From Frankia torreyi (GTDB taxonomy: Bacteria; Actinomycetota; Actinomycetes; Frankiales; Frankiaceae): DNA of 40,236 nucleotides. Positions 25,414 to 35,447 of the stretch are shown in pieces. The DNA lies in contig NZ_JYFN01000038.1 in NCBI RefSeq assembly GCF_000948395.1, positions 22,459 to 62,694 of the forward strand. The letters run 5' to 3'. The translations under genes and the position numbers were made by a program. The first letter of the stretch is position 1. Every line of letters begins with the position of its first letter. A model generated the notes under the pieces. It made no database searches. It had not been told where the DNA came from and saw only the letters and a list, made by a program, of their open reading frames with translations.

Positions 25414-27228
25414 ATGCCAACCGACCCGGAGCGGGGCGCGGTCGCGGCCCTGCGCCTCACCGACCCCGTCCAGGTCGGGCCTCACCGCCTGCTCGGCCGG
25501 CTCGGCGGCGGCGGAATGGGCGTGGTCTACCTCGGCGACGGCCCGCTCGGCCAGGTCGCCGTGAAAATCATCAGATCCGAGCTGGCCGACAACCCCAGCT
25601 TCCGGGTCCGCTTCCAGCGGGAGCTGCAGGCCTGCTTCCGGGTCCGCGGCCGGCACACCGCCAAGCTGCTCGACTTCGACATCACCGCCGAGCCGCCGTG
25701 GCTGGCCACCGAGTTCCTCGCCGCGCCCACCCTGGGCCAGCACATCACCCGCCACGGCCCCCTCGACGAGGCCGACCAGGTGCGGCTGGCGGCCGGGCTC
25801 GCCGACGCGCTCGTCTCGATCCACGCGGCCGGCCTCATCCACCGCGACCTCAAGCCGTCCAACGTGATGTGGACGGCCGCGGGGCCGATCGTGATCGACT
25901 TCGGGGTCGCCGCCGTGCGCGACGCCGATCAGCTCACCGCGACCGGAGTGCTGATCGGCACGCCGGCCTGGCTGGCCCCCGAACAGGTCACCGCCGGTGA
26001 GGCCGCCGTGGCCTCCGACGTGTTCGCCTGGGGTGGCCTGGTGGGCTACGGCGCCACCGGGCAGCCGCCCTACGGGGAGGGGCCGTCCGACGCGGTGACC
26101 TACCGCATCGTCCACGAGGAACCCCGGGTGGACTATGCGCGGATCGCCCCGTCGCTGCGGGAGCTTGTCGCCCGGTCGATGGCCCGCCAACCCACCGACC
26201 GGCCGACGGCTGCGGACCTGCGCGCGGCCCTCGCGGACGCGGCCGGCCTCGATGCGGCCGGCGGCGACGCCGCCGCGGGTCCGGGAGCCGTCTCCAGTCC
26301 GGGAGCCGCTTCGGGTTCAGGCGCTGTTTCGGGACCGGGCGCTGTTTCGGGACCGGGTGCTGCGGCCGGCGGGGGCGTGCTGATGGACGCCAGCCGACCG
26401 CACGACTCGGCTCGTCCAGCCGGGTCCGTCCCGAACCGGGATGTCACGCTGACCGTCCATGCACCCACCCCGCCGAGCGGCCCGCCGCCGACGATCCCGT
26501 CGCCGCCGACGCCCGCCGGCAGCCCGACGCCCGCTGGCACACCACCGTGGAACCTGTCCGGCCTCGCCGACGCCGCGGCGGGGGAGCGGACCTCCGCCGG
26601 CGCCTCCGCCGGCGGGCCGAAGCGTCGGCGCCGTGCCCGGCTGCTCGGGCTCGGCGTCGCGGTCGTCGTGCTCGCGGCGGCAGCGGTCACCGCCGTGCTG
26701 CTCACCCGCGGGGACTCCGGCGCGGACGGGCCGACGACCTTCAGCTACGCCGCCACCGGCCCCTGGCGGCTGGTCGTCACCGACCGCCAGTCGGGCAACG
26801 ACGTGGGCTGCACCCTGTCGCCGCACGGCGCCAACCCGTCGGGGCTGACCGGGTCGGACACCGTCTACGGGGAAAGGATGTTCCAGGTCCACCAGACCGG
26901 GCGGATCGAGTTGGCCGTGACGCCGTCCACCACGGGCTGCCAACTGAGCGCACTGGCCGGCGGCGGCGACGCGACCCTGCCGTTCACTGTCCAGCAGACC
27001 GGCGACAGCAGCGCCTTCCACGCCCCCAGCGCCGTCGAGGTCCAGGTCAAGGACTTCAACGGCAGCGAGTCCTGCGAATTCGTGCTGCGCGATCTCGCCA
27101 GCGGGGAGAACGTCGACTTCGCCACCGCCACCAAGGACGCGCCGGTCGTCAGGCTCGACCCCGGCGGCCGCAGCCAGGTCTACCTGGCCGCCAGTGACTG
27201 CTCGGTGCGGATCGGCGCCGCCGGCTGA
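25414..27228 (+). CDS. Membrane-anchored Ser/Thr protein kinase with extracytoplasmic domain
   Basis: 604 residues. The cytoplasmic kinase (about residues 12-275) has the Gly-rich loop RLGGGGMGVVYLG, AVKII Lys, catalytic loop HRDLKPSN, DFG and APE, so it should be active, unlike the neighbouring pseudokinase. A Pro/Ala/Ser-rich juxtamembrane region with short repeats (GPGAVS-type, encoded near 26280-26360) follows. A single transmembrane helix (LLGLGVAVVVLAAAAVTAVLL, about 410-432, one residue over a line break) leads to about 170 extracellular residues. That part is not PASTA-like: it looks like two beta-rich repeats with four Cys. It probably senses a cell-surface cue; ligand and substrates are unknown. 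GAGGAGAAG before ATG 25414. Confidence 0.9.
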   Translation: MPTDPERGAVAALRLTDPVQVGPHRLLGRLGGGGMGVVYLGDGPLGQVAVKIIRSELADNPSFRVRFQRELQACFRVRGRHTAKLLDFDITAEPPWLATEFLAAPTLGQHITRHGPLDEADQVRLAAGLADALVSIHAAGLIHRDLKPSNVMWTAAGPIVIDFGVAAVRDADQLTATGVLIGTPAWLAPEQVTAGEAAVASDVFAWGGLVGYGATGQPPYGEGPSDAVTYRIVHEEPRVDYARIAPSLRELVARSMARQPTDRPTAADLRAALADAAGLDAAGGDAAAGPGAVSSPGAASGSGAVSGPGAVSGPGAAAGGGVLMDASRPHDSARPAGSVPNRDVTLTVHAPTPPSGPPPTIPSPPTPAGSPTPAGTPPWNLSGLADAAAGERTSAGASAGGPKRRRRARLLGLGVAVVVLAAAAVTAVLLTRGDSGADGPTTFSYAATGPWRLVVTDRQSGNDVGCTLSPHGANPSGLTGSDTVYGERMFQVHQTGRIELAVTPSTTGCQLSALAGGGDATLPFTVQQTGDSSAFHAPSAVEVQVKDFNGSESCEFVLRDLASGENVDFATATKDAPVVRLDPGGRSQVYLAASDCSVRIGAAG

Positions 27229-27257
27229 GCCCAGGCGGTATCGGCCGGGCTCAGCCG
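27222..27257. terminator. 11-bp perfect hairpin between convergent kinase and hypE genes
   Basis: CGGCTGAGCCC (27222-27232) pairs perfectly with GGGCTCAGCCG (27247-27257); loop 14 nt. The kinase stop codon TGA (27226-27228) is part of the left arm, and hypE ends 6 bp to the right. It is a likely bidirectional terminator. Confidence 0.75.
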
Positions 27258-27262
27258 ACGCA

Positions 27263-28384
27263 TCAGCAGATGCGGGGGAGCTGCTCGCCGAGCGGTCGGT
27301 CGACGATGCGGGTCCCGCCGAAGGCGGTGCGGGCGACGACGACGCCCGGGTGCTCCGCGGTGACGGAGCCGATCACCACCGCGTCGCGTCCCGCCGGGTG
27401 CGCCCGCATCGCGGCGAGCACCGCGTCCGTGTCGGCCTCGGCGACGAACGCGACGAGCCGGCCCTCGCAGGCCACGTGCAGCGGGTCGAGGCCGAGGAAG
27501 CCGCAGGCCGCCTCGACCACGGGCGGCACCGGTACCGCGGACTCGGTGAACTCGACGCCGGCACCGGCCGCGGCGGCGATCTCGCACAGCGCGGTCGCCA
27601 GGCCCCCGCGGGTCGGGTCGCGCAGCGCGTGCACCCCGGGGATGGTCGCGGCCAGCATGGCGGCGACCAGCCCGTGCAGCGCCGCGGTGTCGGAGCGGAC
27701 GTCCCCGCCGAACTCCAGCCCCTCACGCACGCTGAGCACCGCGATCCCGTGCTCGCCGATCGGCCCGGAGACGATGATCCGGTCCCCGGGCGCCGCCCGG
27801 TCGGGCCGGACGTCCACTCCGGGCGGGACGAGCCCGACGCCGCTGGTGTTGACGTACAGGCCGTCGGCGAGGCCGCGCTCGACGACCTTGGTGTCGCCGG
27901 TGGCCAGCCGCACCCCCGCCGCCGCGGCGGCGTGGCCCATCGCCTGCGCAACCCGGCCGAGGACGGCGAGCTCCAGCCCCTCCTCCAGGATGAACCCGGC
28001 CGACAGTGCCAGCGGGACCGCGCCGCGGCAGGCCAGGTCGTTGACGGTGCCGTGGACGGCGAGCTCGCCGATCGAGCCGCCGGGGAAGAACAGCGGCCGC
28101 ACGACGTAGGAGTCCGTCGTGAACGCCAGCCTGATCCCGCCGACGGCCAGGACCGCCGCGTCCGCCAGTGCCGCGTCCGCCGAGGCTGCCGACGCCGCGT
28201 CCAGCAGTGCCGCAGCCGGGTCACGTCGCGCTGTCGACCCGCCTGCGGCGAACGCCGGGAGGAACAGGTGTTCGATCAGCTCGCTGGTCAGCACGCCGCC
28301 GCCGCCGTGGCCCAGCACGATCCGCTGATGGTCACGCAGCGGGGTCGGGCAGGCCCAGCCGGTCATGTCCGCCAGGTCGGTCAT
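27263..28384 (-). CDS. hypE: Hydrogenase maturation protein HypE (carbamoyl dehydratase)
   Basis: 373 residues. HypE takes the carbamoyl group from HypF onto its C-terminal Cys and dehydrates it to thiocyanate, the source of the CN ligands of the [NiFe] site. The protein ends [10 protein letters not shown], so the catalytic C-terminal Cys is present. The PurM-like fold shows in [39 protein letters not shown] and [16 protein letters not shown] at 28384 overlaps the hypD stop (ATGA). It is the last gene of the hydrogenase operon and is followed by a hairpin. Confidence 0.95.
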   Translation of the reverse strand: MTDLADMTGWACPTPLRDHQRIVLGHGGGGVLTSELIEHLFLPAFAAGGSTARRDPAAALLDAASAASADAALADAAVLAVGGIRLAFTTDSYVVRPLFFPGGSIGELAVHGTVNDLACRGAVPLALSAGFILEEGLELAVLGRVAQAMGHAAAAAGVRLATGDTKVVERGLADGLYVNTSGVGLVPPGVDVRPDRAAPGDRIIVSGPIGEHGIAVLSVREGLEFGGDVRSDTAALHGLVAAMLAATIPGVHALRDPTRGGLATALCEIAAAAGAGVEFTESAVPVPPVVEAACGFLGLDPLHVACEGRLVAFVAEADTDAVLAAMRAHPAGRDAVVIGSVTAEHPGVVVARTAFGGTRIVDRPLGEQLPRIC

Positions 28385-29526
28385 GCCTCCACCGCCGCTG
28401 CCGGCCCGGCGGAGTCCGAGGTGTGGGCCCTGCCGGCCGGGGCGAGGCGCCGGTACTGGAAGTAGGCGGCGCACGCTCCCTCCGCCGAGACCATCGTCGC
28501 CCCCAGCGGGCGGCGCGGCGTGCAGGACGTGCCGAACGCCGCGCAGTCCGGCGGCCGGAGCAGCCCCTGCAGCACCGCGCCGCTGCGGCACGCCGCCGGT
28601 TCGGCGACGGTCAGGCCGCCGACGTCGAAACGGATCTCCGCATCGAAGTCGCGCCACGCGTCCGCGAGCCGCCAGCCCGAGTCCGGGATCGTCCCGATGC
28701 CCCGCCAGGCCCGATCGCACACCGTGAACACCTCGGCCAGGATCGCCCGGGCGGCCGGGTTGCCCTCGGGCTGCACCGCCCGCCGGTAGGCGTTGGCGAG
28801 CTCGGCCCGGCCGGCCTCGAGCTGCGCGACGGCGTGGCGCACCCCGTCGAGCAGGTCCAGCGGCTCGAACCCGGTGACGACGATCGGCATCCGGTGCGCG
28901 GCGACCAGCGGCTCGTACTGCTCGGTGCCCATCACCGTGCACACGTGGCCGGCGGCGAGGAACGCCTCCACCCGGTTGCCCGGGGCGGTGGCGACCGCAC
29001 TCATCGCCGGCGGGACCAGCACGTGGCTGACGAGCATCGAGAAGTTCGCCAGCCGGCGGCGCCGTGCCGTCACCGCCGCCAGCGCGTTGGCCGGTGCGGT
29101 CGTCTCGAAGCCGACCGCGAAGAACACGACCTGCCGGTCGGGATGCGCCTCGGCGAGGTGGACGGCGTCCAGCGGCGAGTACACCACCCGGACGTCCCCG
29201 CCACGGGCCTTCACCGTGAACAGGTCCGTGTCGCTGCCCGGCACCCGCAGCATGTCCCCGAACGAGCAGAAGATCACCTCCGGGCGGGCGGCGATCGCCA
29301 GCGCCCGGTCGATCGTCTCCAGCGGCGTCACGCAGACGGGGCAGCCGGGCCCGTGGATGAACTCGACCTGGTCGGCGAGGAGCTGGTCGAGCCCGTGCCG
29401 GATGATCGCATGCGTCTGGCCGCCGCAGACCTCCATCAGCGTCCAGCGCCGGCTCGCGGTGGCGGCGATCGCGTCCAGCAGCCACCGGGCCAGCTCCGGG
29501 TCGCGGAACTCCGTCAGGTACTTCAC
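28381..29526 (-). CDS. hypD: Hydrogenase maturation protein HypD
   Basis: 381 residues. HypD holds a [4Fe-4S] cluster and, with HypC, is the scaffold on which Fe(CN)2CO is assembled. Diagnostic blocks: [27 protein letters not shown] (conserved CxxC), [15 protein letters not shown] and [16 protein letters not shown]-terminal Cys include those in EPAACRSG and [16 protein letters not shown] at 29526 overlaps the hypC stop (GTGA) and is preceded by GAGGTGGG inside hypC. Confidence 0.96.
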   Translation of the reverse strand: MKYLTEFRDPELARWLLDAIAATASRRWTLMEVCGGQTHAIIRHGLDQLLADQVEFIHGPGCPVCVTPLETIDRALAIAARPEVIFCSFGDMLRVPGSDTDLFTVKARGGDVRVVYSPLDAVHLAEAHPDRQVVFFAVGFETTAPANALAAVTARRRRLANFSMLVSHVLVPPAMSAVATAPGNRVEAFLAAGHVCTVMGTEQYEPLVAAHRMPIVVTGFEPLDLLDGVRHAVAQLEAGRAELANAYRRAVQPEGNPAARAILAEVFTVCDRAWRGIGTIPDSGWRLADAWRDFDAEIRFDVGGLTVAEPAACRSGAVLQGLLRPPDCAAFGTSCTPRRPLGATMVSAEGACAAYFQYRRLAPAGRAHTSDSAGPAAAVEA

Positions 29527-29789
29527 CGGCCCACCTCGGCTTCGGCCGCGCCGAGCTCCTCGTCGAGCAGCCCGAGTTCGCGGAACATCGCCAGCGTCTG
29601 CCGCGCCGCGTCCTCGTCCACGGTCGTCAACGCGAAACCGGCATGAATGATCGTGTACTGCCCGACGGTGACATCGGACAGGTAGGCCAGGCACACGGTC
29701 CTGGTGACGCCGCCGAAGTCGACGAGCGCCATCCGGGTGCCGCGGTCATCCCAGATCTCGATGATCCGGCCGGGTATCCCCAGGCACAT
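29523..29789 (-). CDS. hypC: Hydrogenase assembly chaperone HypC
   Basis: 88 residues. It begins MCLGIPGRI with the essential Cys2 that binds the Fe(CN)2CO precursor; [15 protein letters not shown] and [13 protein letters not shown] complete the OB-like fold. A helical, Glu-rich tail follows. It lies 4 bp after hypF and overlaps hypD by 4 bp. Confidence 0.97.
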   Translation of the reverse strand: MCLGIPGRIIEIWDDRGTRMALVDFGGVTRTVCLAYLSDVTVGQYTIIHAGFALTTVDEDAARQTLAMFRELGLLDEELGAAEAEVGR

Positions 29790-29793
29790 CGCG

Positions 29794-32256
29794 TCACATT
29801 TCCTTCCCGTCGGCGACCGGCGCCGGATCCTGATCGCCGGCCAGCGCCGCGACGGCGGCCTGGCCGAGCGCCAGCCCGCCGTCGCCCGCCGGTACCTCCT
29901 GATGAACGAGCACGTCGAAACCGGCGGCGGCCAGCCGCGCCCGGCAGGCCCGCAGCAGCACGACGTTGGCGAAGACCCCGCCGGTCAACCCGACCAGGCC
30001 GACGCCGTATCGCCGCCGCGCGACCTCGGCGACGCGGGCCACCGCGTCCGCGACGGCGAGGTGGAACGCGGCGGCCAGCGCGGGCACCCCCACGCCCGCC
30101 CGCAGGCCGTCGACGAGGCCCGCCAGCACCGGCGCCGGCTCCAGGACGCCGTCGGCCAGCCCGAAGGCAAGCGGCCGCCGCCCCGCGACGACCGCGATCG
30201 GCCCGGCGGCCTCGGGTCTGCTGTCACCGCCCCGCCGGCCAGCGCCGAGACCGTGGGCCGCGAGACCGTTGGCCGCGAGGGCCTCCAGCTCGACGGCGGC
30301 CTGCGCCTCATAGGTGGTCCGCTGGCGCACCCCGAGCAGCGCCGCCACCGCGTCGAACAGCCGGCCCATGCTGCTGCTGGGCGTGCAGGCCACGCCCCGG
30401 TCCAGGGCGGTGCGCACTGTGCTCAACTCCGCGGCGGAGCAGGCCCGCACCGGGGCGAGATCCGCCGACCAGGCCAGGCCCGCCGCGGCCAGGTGGGCCA
30501 GCGCCACCCGGCACGGGTTGCGCACCGCGGCGTCGCCGCCGGGCAGGCCGACCGGGCGCAGGTGGGCGATGCGCTCGGCGCGGGTGACGTCGGAGCCGAC
30601 GAGGAGCACCTCGCCGCCCCAGATCGTGCCGTCGCCGCCGTAGCCGGTGCCATCGAAGGCGACGCCGACGGTGGGCTCGCCGAGTCGGCCGTGCTCGGCG
30701 AGCAGCGCCGCCACGTGCGCGTGGTGGTGCTGCACCAGCCGCAGGGGGCGGTCGGTGCCGGCGGCTCGTTGCGCCCAGGCCCGGGTGGCGTAGCCGGGGT
30801 GGGGGTCGGCGGCGAAGGCCGCGGGTTCGACGCCGTACAGGCGTGCCATCCGCGCGCCGGACCGCTCGAACGCCGCCATGGCCGCGAGGCTGCCCAGGTC
30901 GCCGTGATGCTGGGACAGGATCGCCCGCCGCCCGGTCGTCAGGCAGAGCGTGTTCTTCAGCTCGCCGCCGGCGGCGAGCACCGGCCCGACCGGGCGGGGG
31001 AGATCCACCGGCAGCGGGACGTGGCCGCGGGCTCGGCGCAGCGGCACGACCTGCTCGGCGTCGCAGCGCAGCACCGAGTCGTCGCACGGCGCCAGGATCG
31101 GCCGGTCGTGGGTGAGGAAGGCGTCGGCGAGTCCGGCGAGGCGGGTGCGTGCCTCGCCGTCGTCGAAGCAGATCGGCTCGCCGGAGCGGTTGGCGCTGGT
31201 CATCACGAGCAGTCGCGGCGGCGGGCCGCCGCCCGGGATCGGCGCGAACAGCAGGTGGTGAACCGGCGTGTACGGCAGCATCAGCCCGATGAGCGGGCTG
31301 CCCGGTGCGACCAGGGCCGACACGGGCGCCCCCGGGGCGCGGCCGGTGAGCACGATCGGCGCGGCCGGCGCGCCCAGCAGCGCCGCCACCGTCGGCGAGA
31401 CAACCCCGACTCGGGCGGCCGTGGCCAGGTCGCGGGCCATCACCGCGAACGGCTGGTCCGGTCGGTTCTTGCGCCCGCGCAGCCGGGCCAGGGCCTCGTC
31501 GTTCTCGGCGCGGCAGGCCAGGTGGTAGCCGCCGACACCCTTGACCGCCACGACCGCGCCGGCCGCCAGCGCCCGCTGGGCGGCCGCGAGCGCCGCGTCG
31601 GTGCCGGTCACCGCCGGCCCGTCCGCCGGGCTGAACCACAGCCGCGGCCCGCAGTCCGGGCAGGCGATGGGCTCGGCGTGGAAGCGGCGGTCGGCGGGGT
31701 CGGCGTACTCGGCCGCGCACCGCGGGCACATCGGGAAGCGGGCCATCGTCGTCGCCGCCCGGTCGTACGGCAGCGCCTCGATGATCGTGAACCTGGGGCC
31801 GCAGTTCGTGCACGTGATGAACGGGTGGCGGTGACGCCGGTCCGCCGGGTCGAACAGCTCGCGCAGGCAGTCCGCGCACACCGCGGCATCCGGCGGCACC
31901 AGGGTCCGCGCGCCGGCCGCGGCCGTGCTGGCCACGATCCGGAACGCGCCCCCGCCCGGATGGAGGGGATGGGGAACGGTGGTGACCGTGATGCGGTCGA
32001 CGCGGGCGAGGGGCGGCGCGGCCGGGGCCAACCGGCGAAGGAACTCGGCGACGTGGGCGGCGTCGCCGTCGACCTCCGCGAAGACCGAGGCCGAGTCGTT
32101 GCCGACGAAGCCGGTGAGCCCAAGGCTGCTGGCCAACCGGTGGACGTGGGGCCGGAACCCGACGCCCTGCACGATGCCCTCGACCACGACCCGTCGGCGC
32201 ACCCGCCCGTCCGGCGGGTGCGGCGCGGACCTCTCGCCGGCGCGCGGCGCGATCAT
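29794..32256 (-). CDS. hypF: Carbamoyltransferase HypF
   Basis: 820 residues, supplying carbamoyl-AMP-derived carbamoyl groups to HypE. Domain order: acylphosphatase-like ([20 protein letters not shown], with the conserved Arg), two zinc fingers (CADCLRELF...CTNCGPRF and MCPRCAAEY...CPDCGPRLW), a YrdC-like domain ([20 protein letters not shown]) and a Kae1-like C-terminal domain ([34 protein letters not shown]). All domains are intact. ATG at 32256 overlaps the stop of the NHL gene (ATGA). Confidence 0.96.
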   Translation of the reverse strand: MIAPRAGERSAPHPPDGRVRRRVVVEGIVQGVGFRPHVHRLASSLGLTGFVGNDSASVFAEVDGDAAHVAEFLRRLAPAAPPLARVDRITVTTVPHPLHPGGGAFRIVASTAAAGARTLVPPDAAVCADCLRELFDPADRRHRHPFITCTNCGPRFTIIEALPYDRAATTMARFPMCPRCAAEYADPADRRFHAEPIACPDCGPRLWFSPADGPAVTGTDAALAAAQRALAAGAVVAVKGVGGYHLACRAENDEALARLRGRKNRPDQPFAVMARDLATAARVGVVSPTVAALLGAPAAPIVLTGRAPGAPVSALVAPGSPLIGLMLPYTPVHHLLFAPIPGGGPPPRLLVMTSANRSGEPICFDDGEARTRLAGLADAFLTHDRPILAPCDDSVLRCDAEQVVPLRRARGHVPLPVDLPRPVGPVLAAGGELKNTLCLTTGRRAILSQHHGDLGSLAAMAAFERSGARMARLYGVEPAAFAADPHPGYATRAWAQRAAGTDRPLRLVQHHHAHVAALLAEHGRLGEPTVGVAFDGTGYGGDGTIWGGEVLLVGSDVTRAERIAHLRPVGLPGGDAAVRNPCRVALAHLAAAGLAWSADLAPVRACSAAELSTVRTALDRGVACTPSSSMGRLFDAVAALLGVRQRTTYEAQAAVELEALAANGLAAHGLGAGRRGGDSRPEAAGPIAVVAGRRPLAFGLADGVLEPAPVLAGLVDGLRAGVGVPALAAAFHLAVADAVARVAEVARRRYGVGLVGLTGGVFANVVLLRACRARLAAAGFDVLVHQEVPAGDGGLALGQAAVAALAGDQDPAPVADGKEM

Positions 32257-33554
32257 GGCCGCCGTTCCCAGATGACGACCCGGTTGTTGCCGGAGTCCGC
32301 GACGGCGAGCCGGCCGTCGGACAGGGACAGGCCGTACGGCCAGCAGAACGTGTCGGCGGTGACGCCCGACCAGCGGTTCTCGCCCGTGTCGGCGAACGTC
32401 GGTTGGCCGAGTACGGCGGTGGCCGCCGCGCCGGTGACCTGTGGCAGGCCGTCCCAGAGCAGGATCCGGTTGTTGGCGGTGTCCGCGACGGCCAGCAGAT
32501 CGCCGTCGCAGTCGGCCGCGTAGGGGAAGCGCAGCGTGTCGGCCCGGCCGGGGGCGTAGGGGGATTCACCGCAGCCGGTCAGGTCGGCCTGGCCGAGGGC
32601 CAGGCCGGCGGCGGTGTCGGCGTCGGGATGGGGCGTCCAGCCGAGCAGCCGGTGGTTGCCGGCGTCGGCGACGAGCAGCCGCCCGGCGTTCCCGGCGACG
32701 TCATGCGGCCACCGGAAGGTGGCGGGCCCGGCCGGGCCCCCGCGGTTGTCCTCCCGGCTGGTCGGATCGGGCTGGCCCAGGATCAGGTCGGGGGCCTGAT
32801 CGGGGGAGGCTGGCAGGCCGCCCCACCAGCCCAGCACCCGCCGGTTGCCGGTGTCGGCGACGTAGAAGCGCCCGCCGATCACGGCCACGCCGAACGGCCA
32901 GTAGAAGGTGGTCGGTCCGCACGGCCCGCCCCGGTTCTCCCGCACGCTCGCCGCATCCGGTTGACCGAGGACCAGGTCGGGAGGGGTGTCGGTGGCCGTC
33001 GGGACCGTGTTCCAGACGAGGATCCGGTGGTGCCAGGCGTCGGCGACGACGAGCCGGCCGTCGGTGACGACGATCCCGGTCGGCAGGTGCATCCCCCGTT
33101 CGGGCCCGCGTCCGCCGGCCGCCGGGCCCTCGCTGCTCGCGTCGGCCTGGCCGAGCACGACGTCGGCGGGGGCACCGTCGCGGGCCGGGCGACCGTGCCA
33201 GATCAGCACCCGGTGGTTGCCCGAGTCGGCCACCACGAGCAGGTCGTCGCCGAGCCACACCCCGCGCGGCGCGTACAGCCAGGACGGCGACGGCCGCGCC
33301 GCGGGCAGCGCCAGCCCTCCCGGCGCCGGCGCGCCGAGCCACACCCTCGGTTCCCACCCCGTCGCGCCGCCGGCCGTCGCGCCGCCGGCCGTCGCGGCGT
33401 CGCCCGCAGCCGTTTCGCCGGCCGTCGCGATCTGTGGTGCCGTGCCGTCGTCCACCGCGTCCCGCGTCGGCGCACCCCCCGGCTCCGTGCCGTTCGCGGC
33501 GGCGGTACCCGTCCCGGTGCCGGGGACGGTGGCCGTCGACCGGGGGGACCTCAT
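32253..33554 (-). CDS. NHL-repeat beta-propeller protein in the hydrogenase operon
   Basis: 433 residues. After a low-complexity Thr/Ala/Gly N-terminus (about 65 residues, no signal peptide) there are six propeller-type repeats. Each has a VADxGNxRVLxW-like strand pair and a VLGQxDxxS spacer, for example [15 protein letters not shown] and [18 protein letters not shown] propellers usually bind proteins or ligands. It lies between the TPR gene and hypF with start/stop overlaps on both sides (ATGA each). I infer a hydrogenase-specific assembly or interaction role; no enzymatic residues are visible. Confidence 0.88.
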   Translation of the reverse strand: MRSPRSTATVPGTGTGTAAANGTEPGGAPTRDAVDDGTAPQIATAGETAAGDAATAGGATAGGATGWEPRVWLGAPAPGGLALPAARPSPSWLYAPRGVWLGDDLLVVADSGNHRVLIWHGRPARDGAPADVVLGQADASSEGPAAGGRGPERGMHLPTGIVVTDGRLVVADAWHHRILVWNTVPTATDTPPDLVLGQPDAASVRENRGGPCGPTTFYWPFGVAVIGGRFYVADTGNRRVLGWWGGLPASPDQAPDLILGQPDPTSREDNRGGPAGPATFRWPHDVAGNAGRLLVADAGNHRLLGWTPHPDADTAAGLALGQADLTGCGESPYAPGRADTLRFPYAADCDGDLLAVADTANNRILLWDGLPQVTGAAATAVLGQPTFADTGENRWSGVTADTFCWPYGLSLSDGRLAVADSGNNRVVIWERRP

Positions 33555-34882
33555 GCAGGTCCGGGCGCGCCGCGTCGGCGGGCGATCTCGTCGAGCACGC
33601 CGCGTACCGTCAGCGCCGCGTCGTCCGCCCCGGACTCCTCGAAGATCGTCCGTGCCTCGTGCAACACCGCAGTCGCCTGGTCGTAGGCGCCGAGATGGGC
33701 CAGTGCGTTGCCCTGGTTGGCCAGCGCGCGGGCGTGGCCGAGCGGATCGGTGTCCCGGTCGCGGGCGACGATGACCTGCTGGTAGCGGGCCGCCGCCTCG
33801 ATCAGGTTGTCCTTCTGATGCGCCGACGGCGCGTAGACCAGGGCGTTGGCCAGGTTGAGCTGGGTGCTGGCCCACTGCTCGGGGTGGGTCTCGGGGGTGT
33901 ACACGGCGAGCGCCGTGCGCAGGCCCTGGATCGCGACGCCGATCCGCAACTGGTCGGAGGCCTGGCTCATCGGCATCGCCAGGTAGGCGGTGGCCAGGTT
34001 GACCTGCACCGCGGCGAACAGCTCCGGGGCGCTGTCCACGCTGATGAGCCGGAGCGCGGCCAGGTAGTGCTCCACGGCGGTGCGCAGGGCCGCCGCATCG
34101 TCGCGGGCCCGCTCCTGGTGGGCCGCGCCGAGGGCCAGGCGCAGCTCGGCACGGGCGATCACGAGCTCGGTGGCGTCGAGGGCGGCGAGCGCCGCGGTCA
34201 GGTCGGCGAGGACGTCGTCCGTCGGCCCCTCGACGCTGCGGCGCAGGTCCGCCGCGGTGGACAACAGCTGCGCGGCGAGGCCCGGGGACGCCTCCCACGC
34301 CGCGGCGACGGCCCGGCCCAGCGCCCCCGCCGCCTCGCCGGTCCGCCCGGCGGCCATGGCGTGGGCGGCGTGCGCCGAGTGCACCAGCGCCGCGATCTCG
34401 CCGGTCTCCCCGGCCAACGGCGGGGGCTCGGCCAGATCGCCGAGGGCGAAGCGGACCACGTCGACGAGGATCCCGAGCTCGGCGCCGAGGGCCTGGCGAA
34501 GCCGCGCCGGGTCCTCCACCGGGGGACCTCCCGGGCGCAGGACGAACCGGTTGTACCGGTCGATCGGGTCGTCGCCGTCGAGCTGGGCGGCGGCGCCGAC
34601 GATGTCCCCGCGGTAGGCCAGCTCCAGCGCGAGCAGGCGCGCCGGCCAGGTGTCCGGGTGGCGCCCGGCGGCGAGCGTGCGGCGCAGCTCGGCCGTGTCG
34701 TCGCCGCCCGGCACCAGCAGGAAGCCGGCGGGCAGCGGGAACACCCCGACCGGCTGCGGCCGGGCACAGCACGCGGCGGTGTCGGTCACAGCGGCATCGG
34801 TCACAGCGGCATCGGTCACGGCGGCATCGGTCACGGCGCTGTCGGTCACAGCAGTGTCGGTCGCGGTGTCGCGGTCAGTCAT
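33551..34882 (-). CDS. TPR-like protein in the hydrogenase operon
   Basis: 443 residues. The first about 30 are a pentad repeat (AVTDA/AVTDS). The rest is alpha-helical, and the C-terminal half has TPR-type helices: QVNLATAYLAMPM, TQLNLANALVYAPSAHQ, ALANQGNALAHLGAYDQA. A CxC-like CC pair follows the repeat (TAACCARP). Probably a protein-interaction scaffold. Start ATG 34882 lies inside the end of hupD (8-bp overlap) and its stop overlaps the NHL start, so it is translationally coupled within the hup operon. The exact role is unknown. Confidence 0.85.
   Translation of the reverse strand: MTDRDTATDTAVTDSAVTDAAVTDAAVTDAAVTDTAACCARPQPVGVFPLPAGFLLVPGGDDTAELRRTLAAGRHPDTWPARLLALELAYRGDIVGAAAQLDGDDPIDRYNRFVLRPGGPPVEDPARLRQALGAELGILVDVVRFALGDLAEPPPLAGETGEIAALVHSAHAAHAMAAGRTGEAAGALGRAVAAAWEASPGLAAQLLSTAADLRRSVEGPTDDVLADLTAALAALDATELVIARAELRLALGAAHQERARDDAAALRTAVEHYLAALRLISVDSAPELFAAVQVNLATAYLAMPMSQASDQLRIGVAIQGLRTALAVYTPETHPEQWASTQLNLANALVYAPSAHQKDNLIEAAARYQQVIVARDRDTDPLGHARALANQGNALAHLGAYDQATAVLHEARTIFEESGADDAALTVRGVLDEIARRRGAPGPA
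34785..34874. repeat. 15-bp tandem repeat, about six units, encoding AVTDA pentads
   Basis: Unit GTCACAGCGGCATCG from 34785 onward with small changes (cagcgg/cggcgg, catcg/tgtcg). It encodes the N-terminal repeat of the TPR protein. Period 15 keeps the frame. Confidence 0.92.
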
Positions 34883-35447
34883 GGGTGTCTTCCTCGCTGT
34901 GCTGGTCGGACAGGTCGGCGAGGATCAGCTTCTGCATCCGTTCCATCGCGCGGCGCACGGGCGGGGTGAGGTCGGCCCCGGGTTCCAGGCCGCCGGCCTC
35001 GACGAGGTAGACGGTGACGTCGGCCGGGTAGTCGTCGCCGAGCAGCCAGCGGCCGAAGGCGAGTGCCTGGTCCCAGCGCACGGCGTGCGGGTGTGGCAGG
35101 TACAGGGGGAGATCGGTGAGTTCCGCGGCCGGCACCCGGTAGACGGTGCCCGGCGCGGCGCCGGTGCGGGCGGCGTCGACGATGACGACCCGGCGCGCGC
35201 CGCGCATCGCGAAGGCCGTGTCCATCCCGGCCGTGCCGCCGTCGACCAGGCGCACTCCGGCCGGCACGCCCGCCTCGGCGAGGCGGCGGATGAGGATCGG
35301 TCCCACCCCGTCGTCGCCGCGCAGCAGGTTCCCGCAGCCGATCACCGCCGCGTCGCAGCGCGGCGGCTCGAGGCCGGGCGGGTCGACCTGCACCCGCGGG
35401 CTGGCGGGTACCGGCCGTCCGGCGGGTACCGGCCGTCCGGTGTTCAC
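34875..35447 (-). CDS. hupD: [NiFe]-hydrogenase maturation endopeptidase (HupD/HyaD type)
   Basis: 190 residues. HupD-type proteases bind Ni in the folded large subunit and cut off its C-terminal peptide. The signature IGCGNLLRGDDGVGPILIRRL contains the metal-binding acidic residue; DGGTAGMD and VVIVDAARTG are further family blocks. The N-terminus bears a GRPVPA duplication (18-bp DNA repeat), so the true start might be later. GTG 35447 overlaps the hupL stop. The substrate is presumably the adjacent HupL. Confidence 0.92.
   Translation of the reverse strand: MNTGRPVPAGRPVPASPRVQVDPPGLEPPRCDAAVIGCGNLLRGDDGVGPILIRRLAEAGVPAGVRLVDGGTAGMDTAFAMRGARRVVIVDAARTGAAPGTVYRVPAAELTDLPLYLPHPHAVRWDQALAFGRWLLGDDYPADVTVYLVEAGGLEPGADLTPPVRRAMERMQKLILADLSDQHSEEDTHD
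35403..35438. repeat. 18-bp duplication in the 5' end of hupD
   Basis: GGCGGGTACCGGCCGTCC at 35403-35420 repeated at 35421-35438. It encodes a duplicated GRPVPA hexapeptide. Confidence 0.92.
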
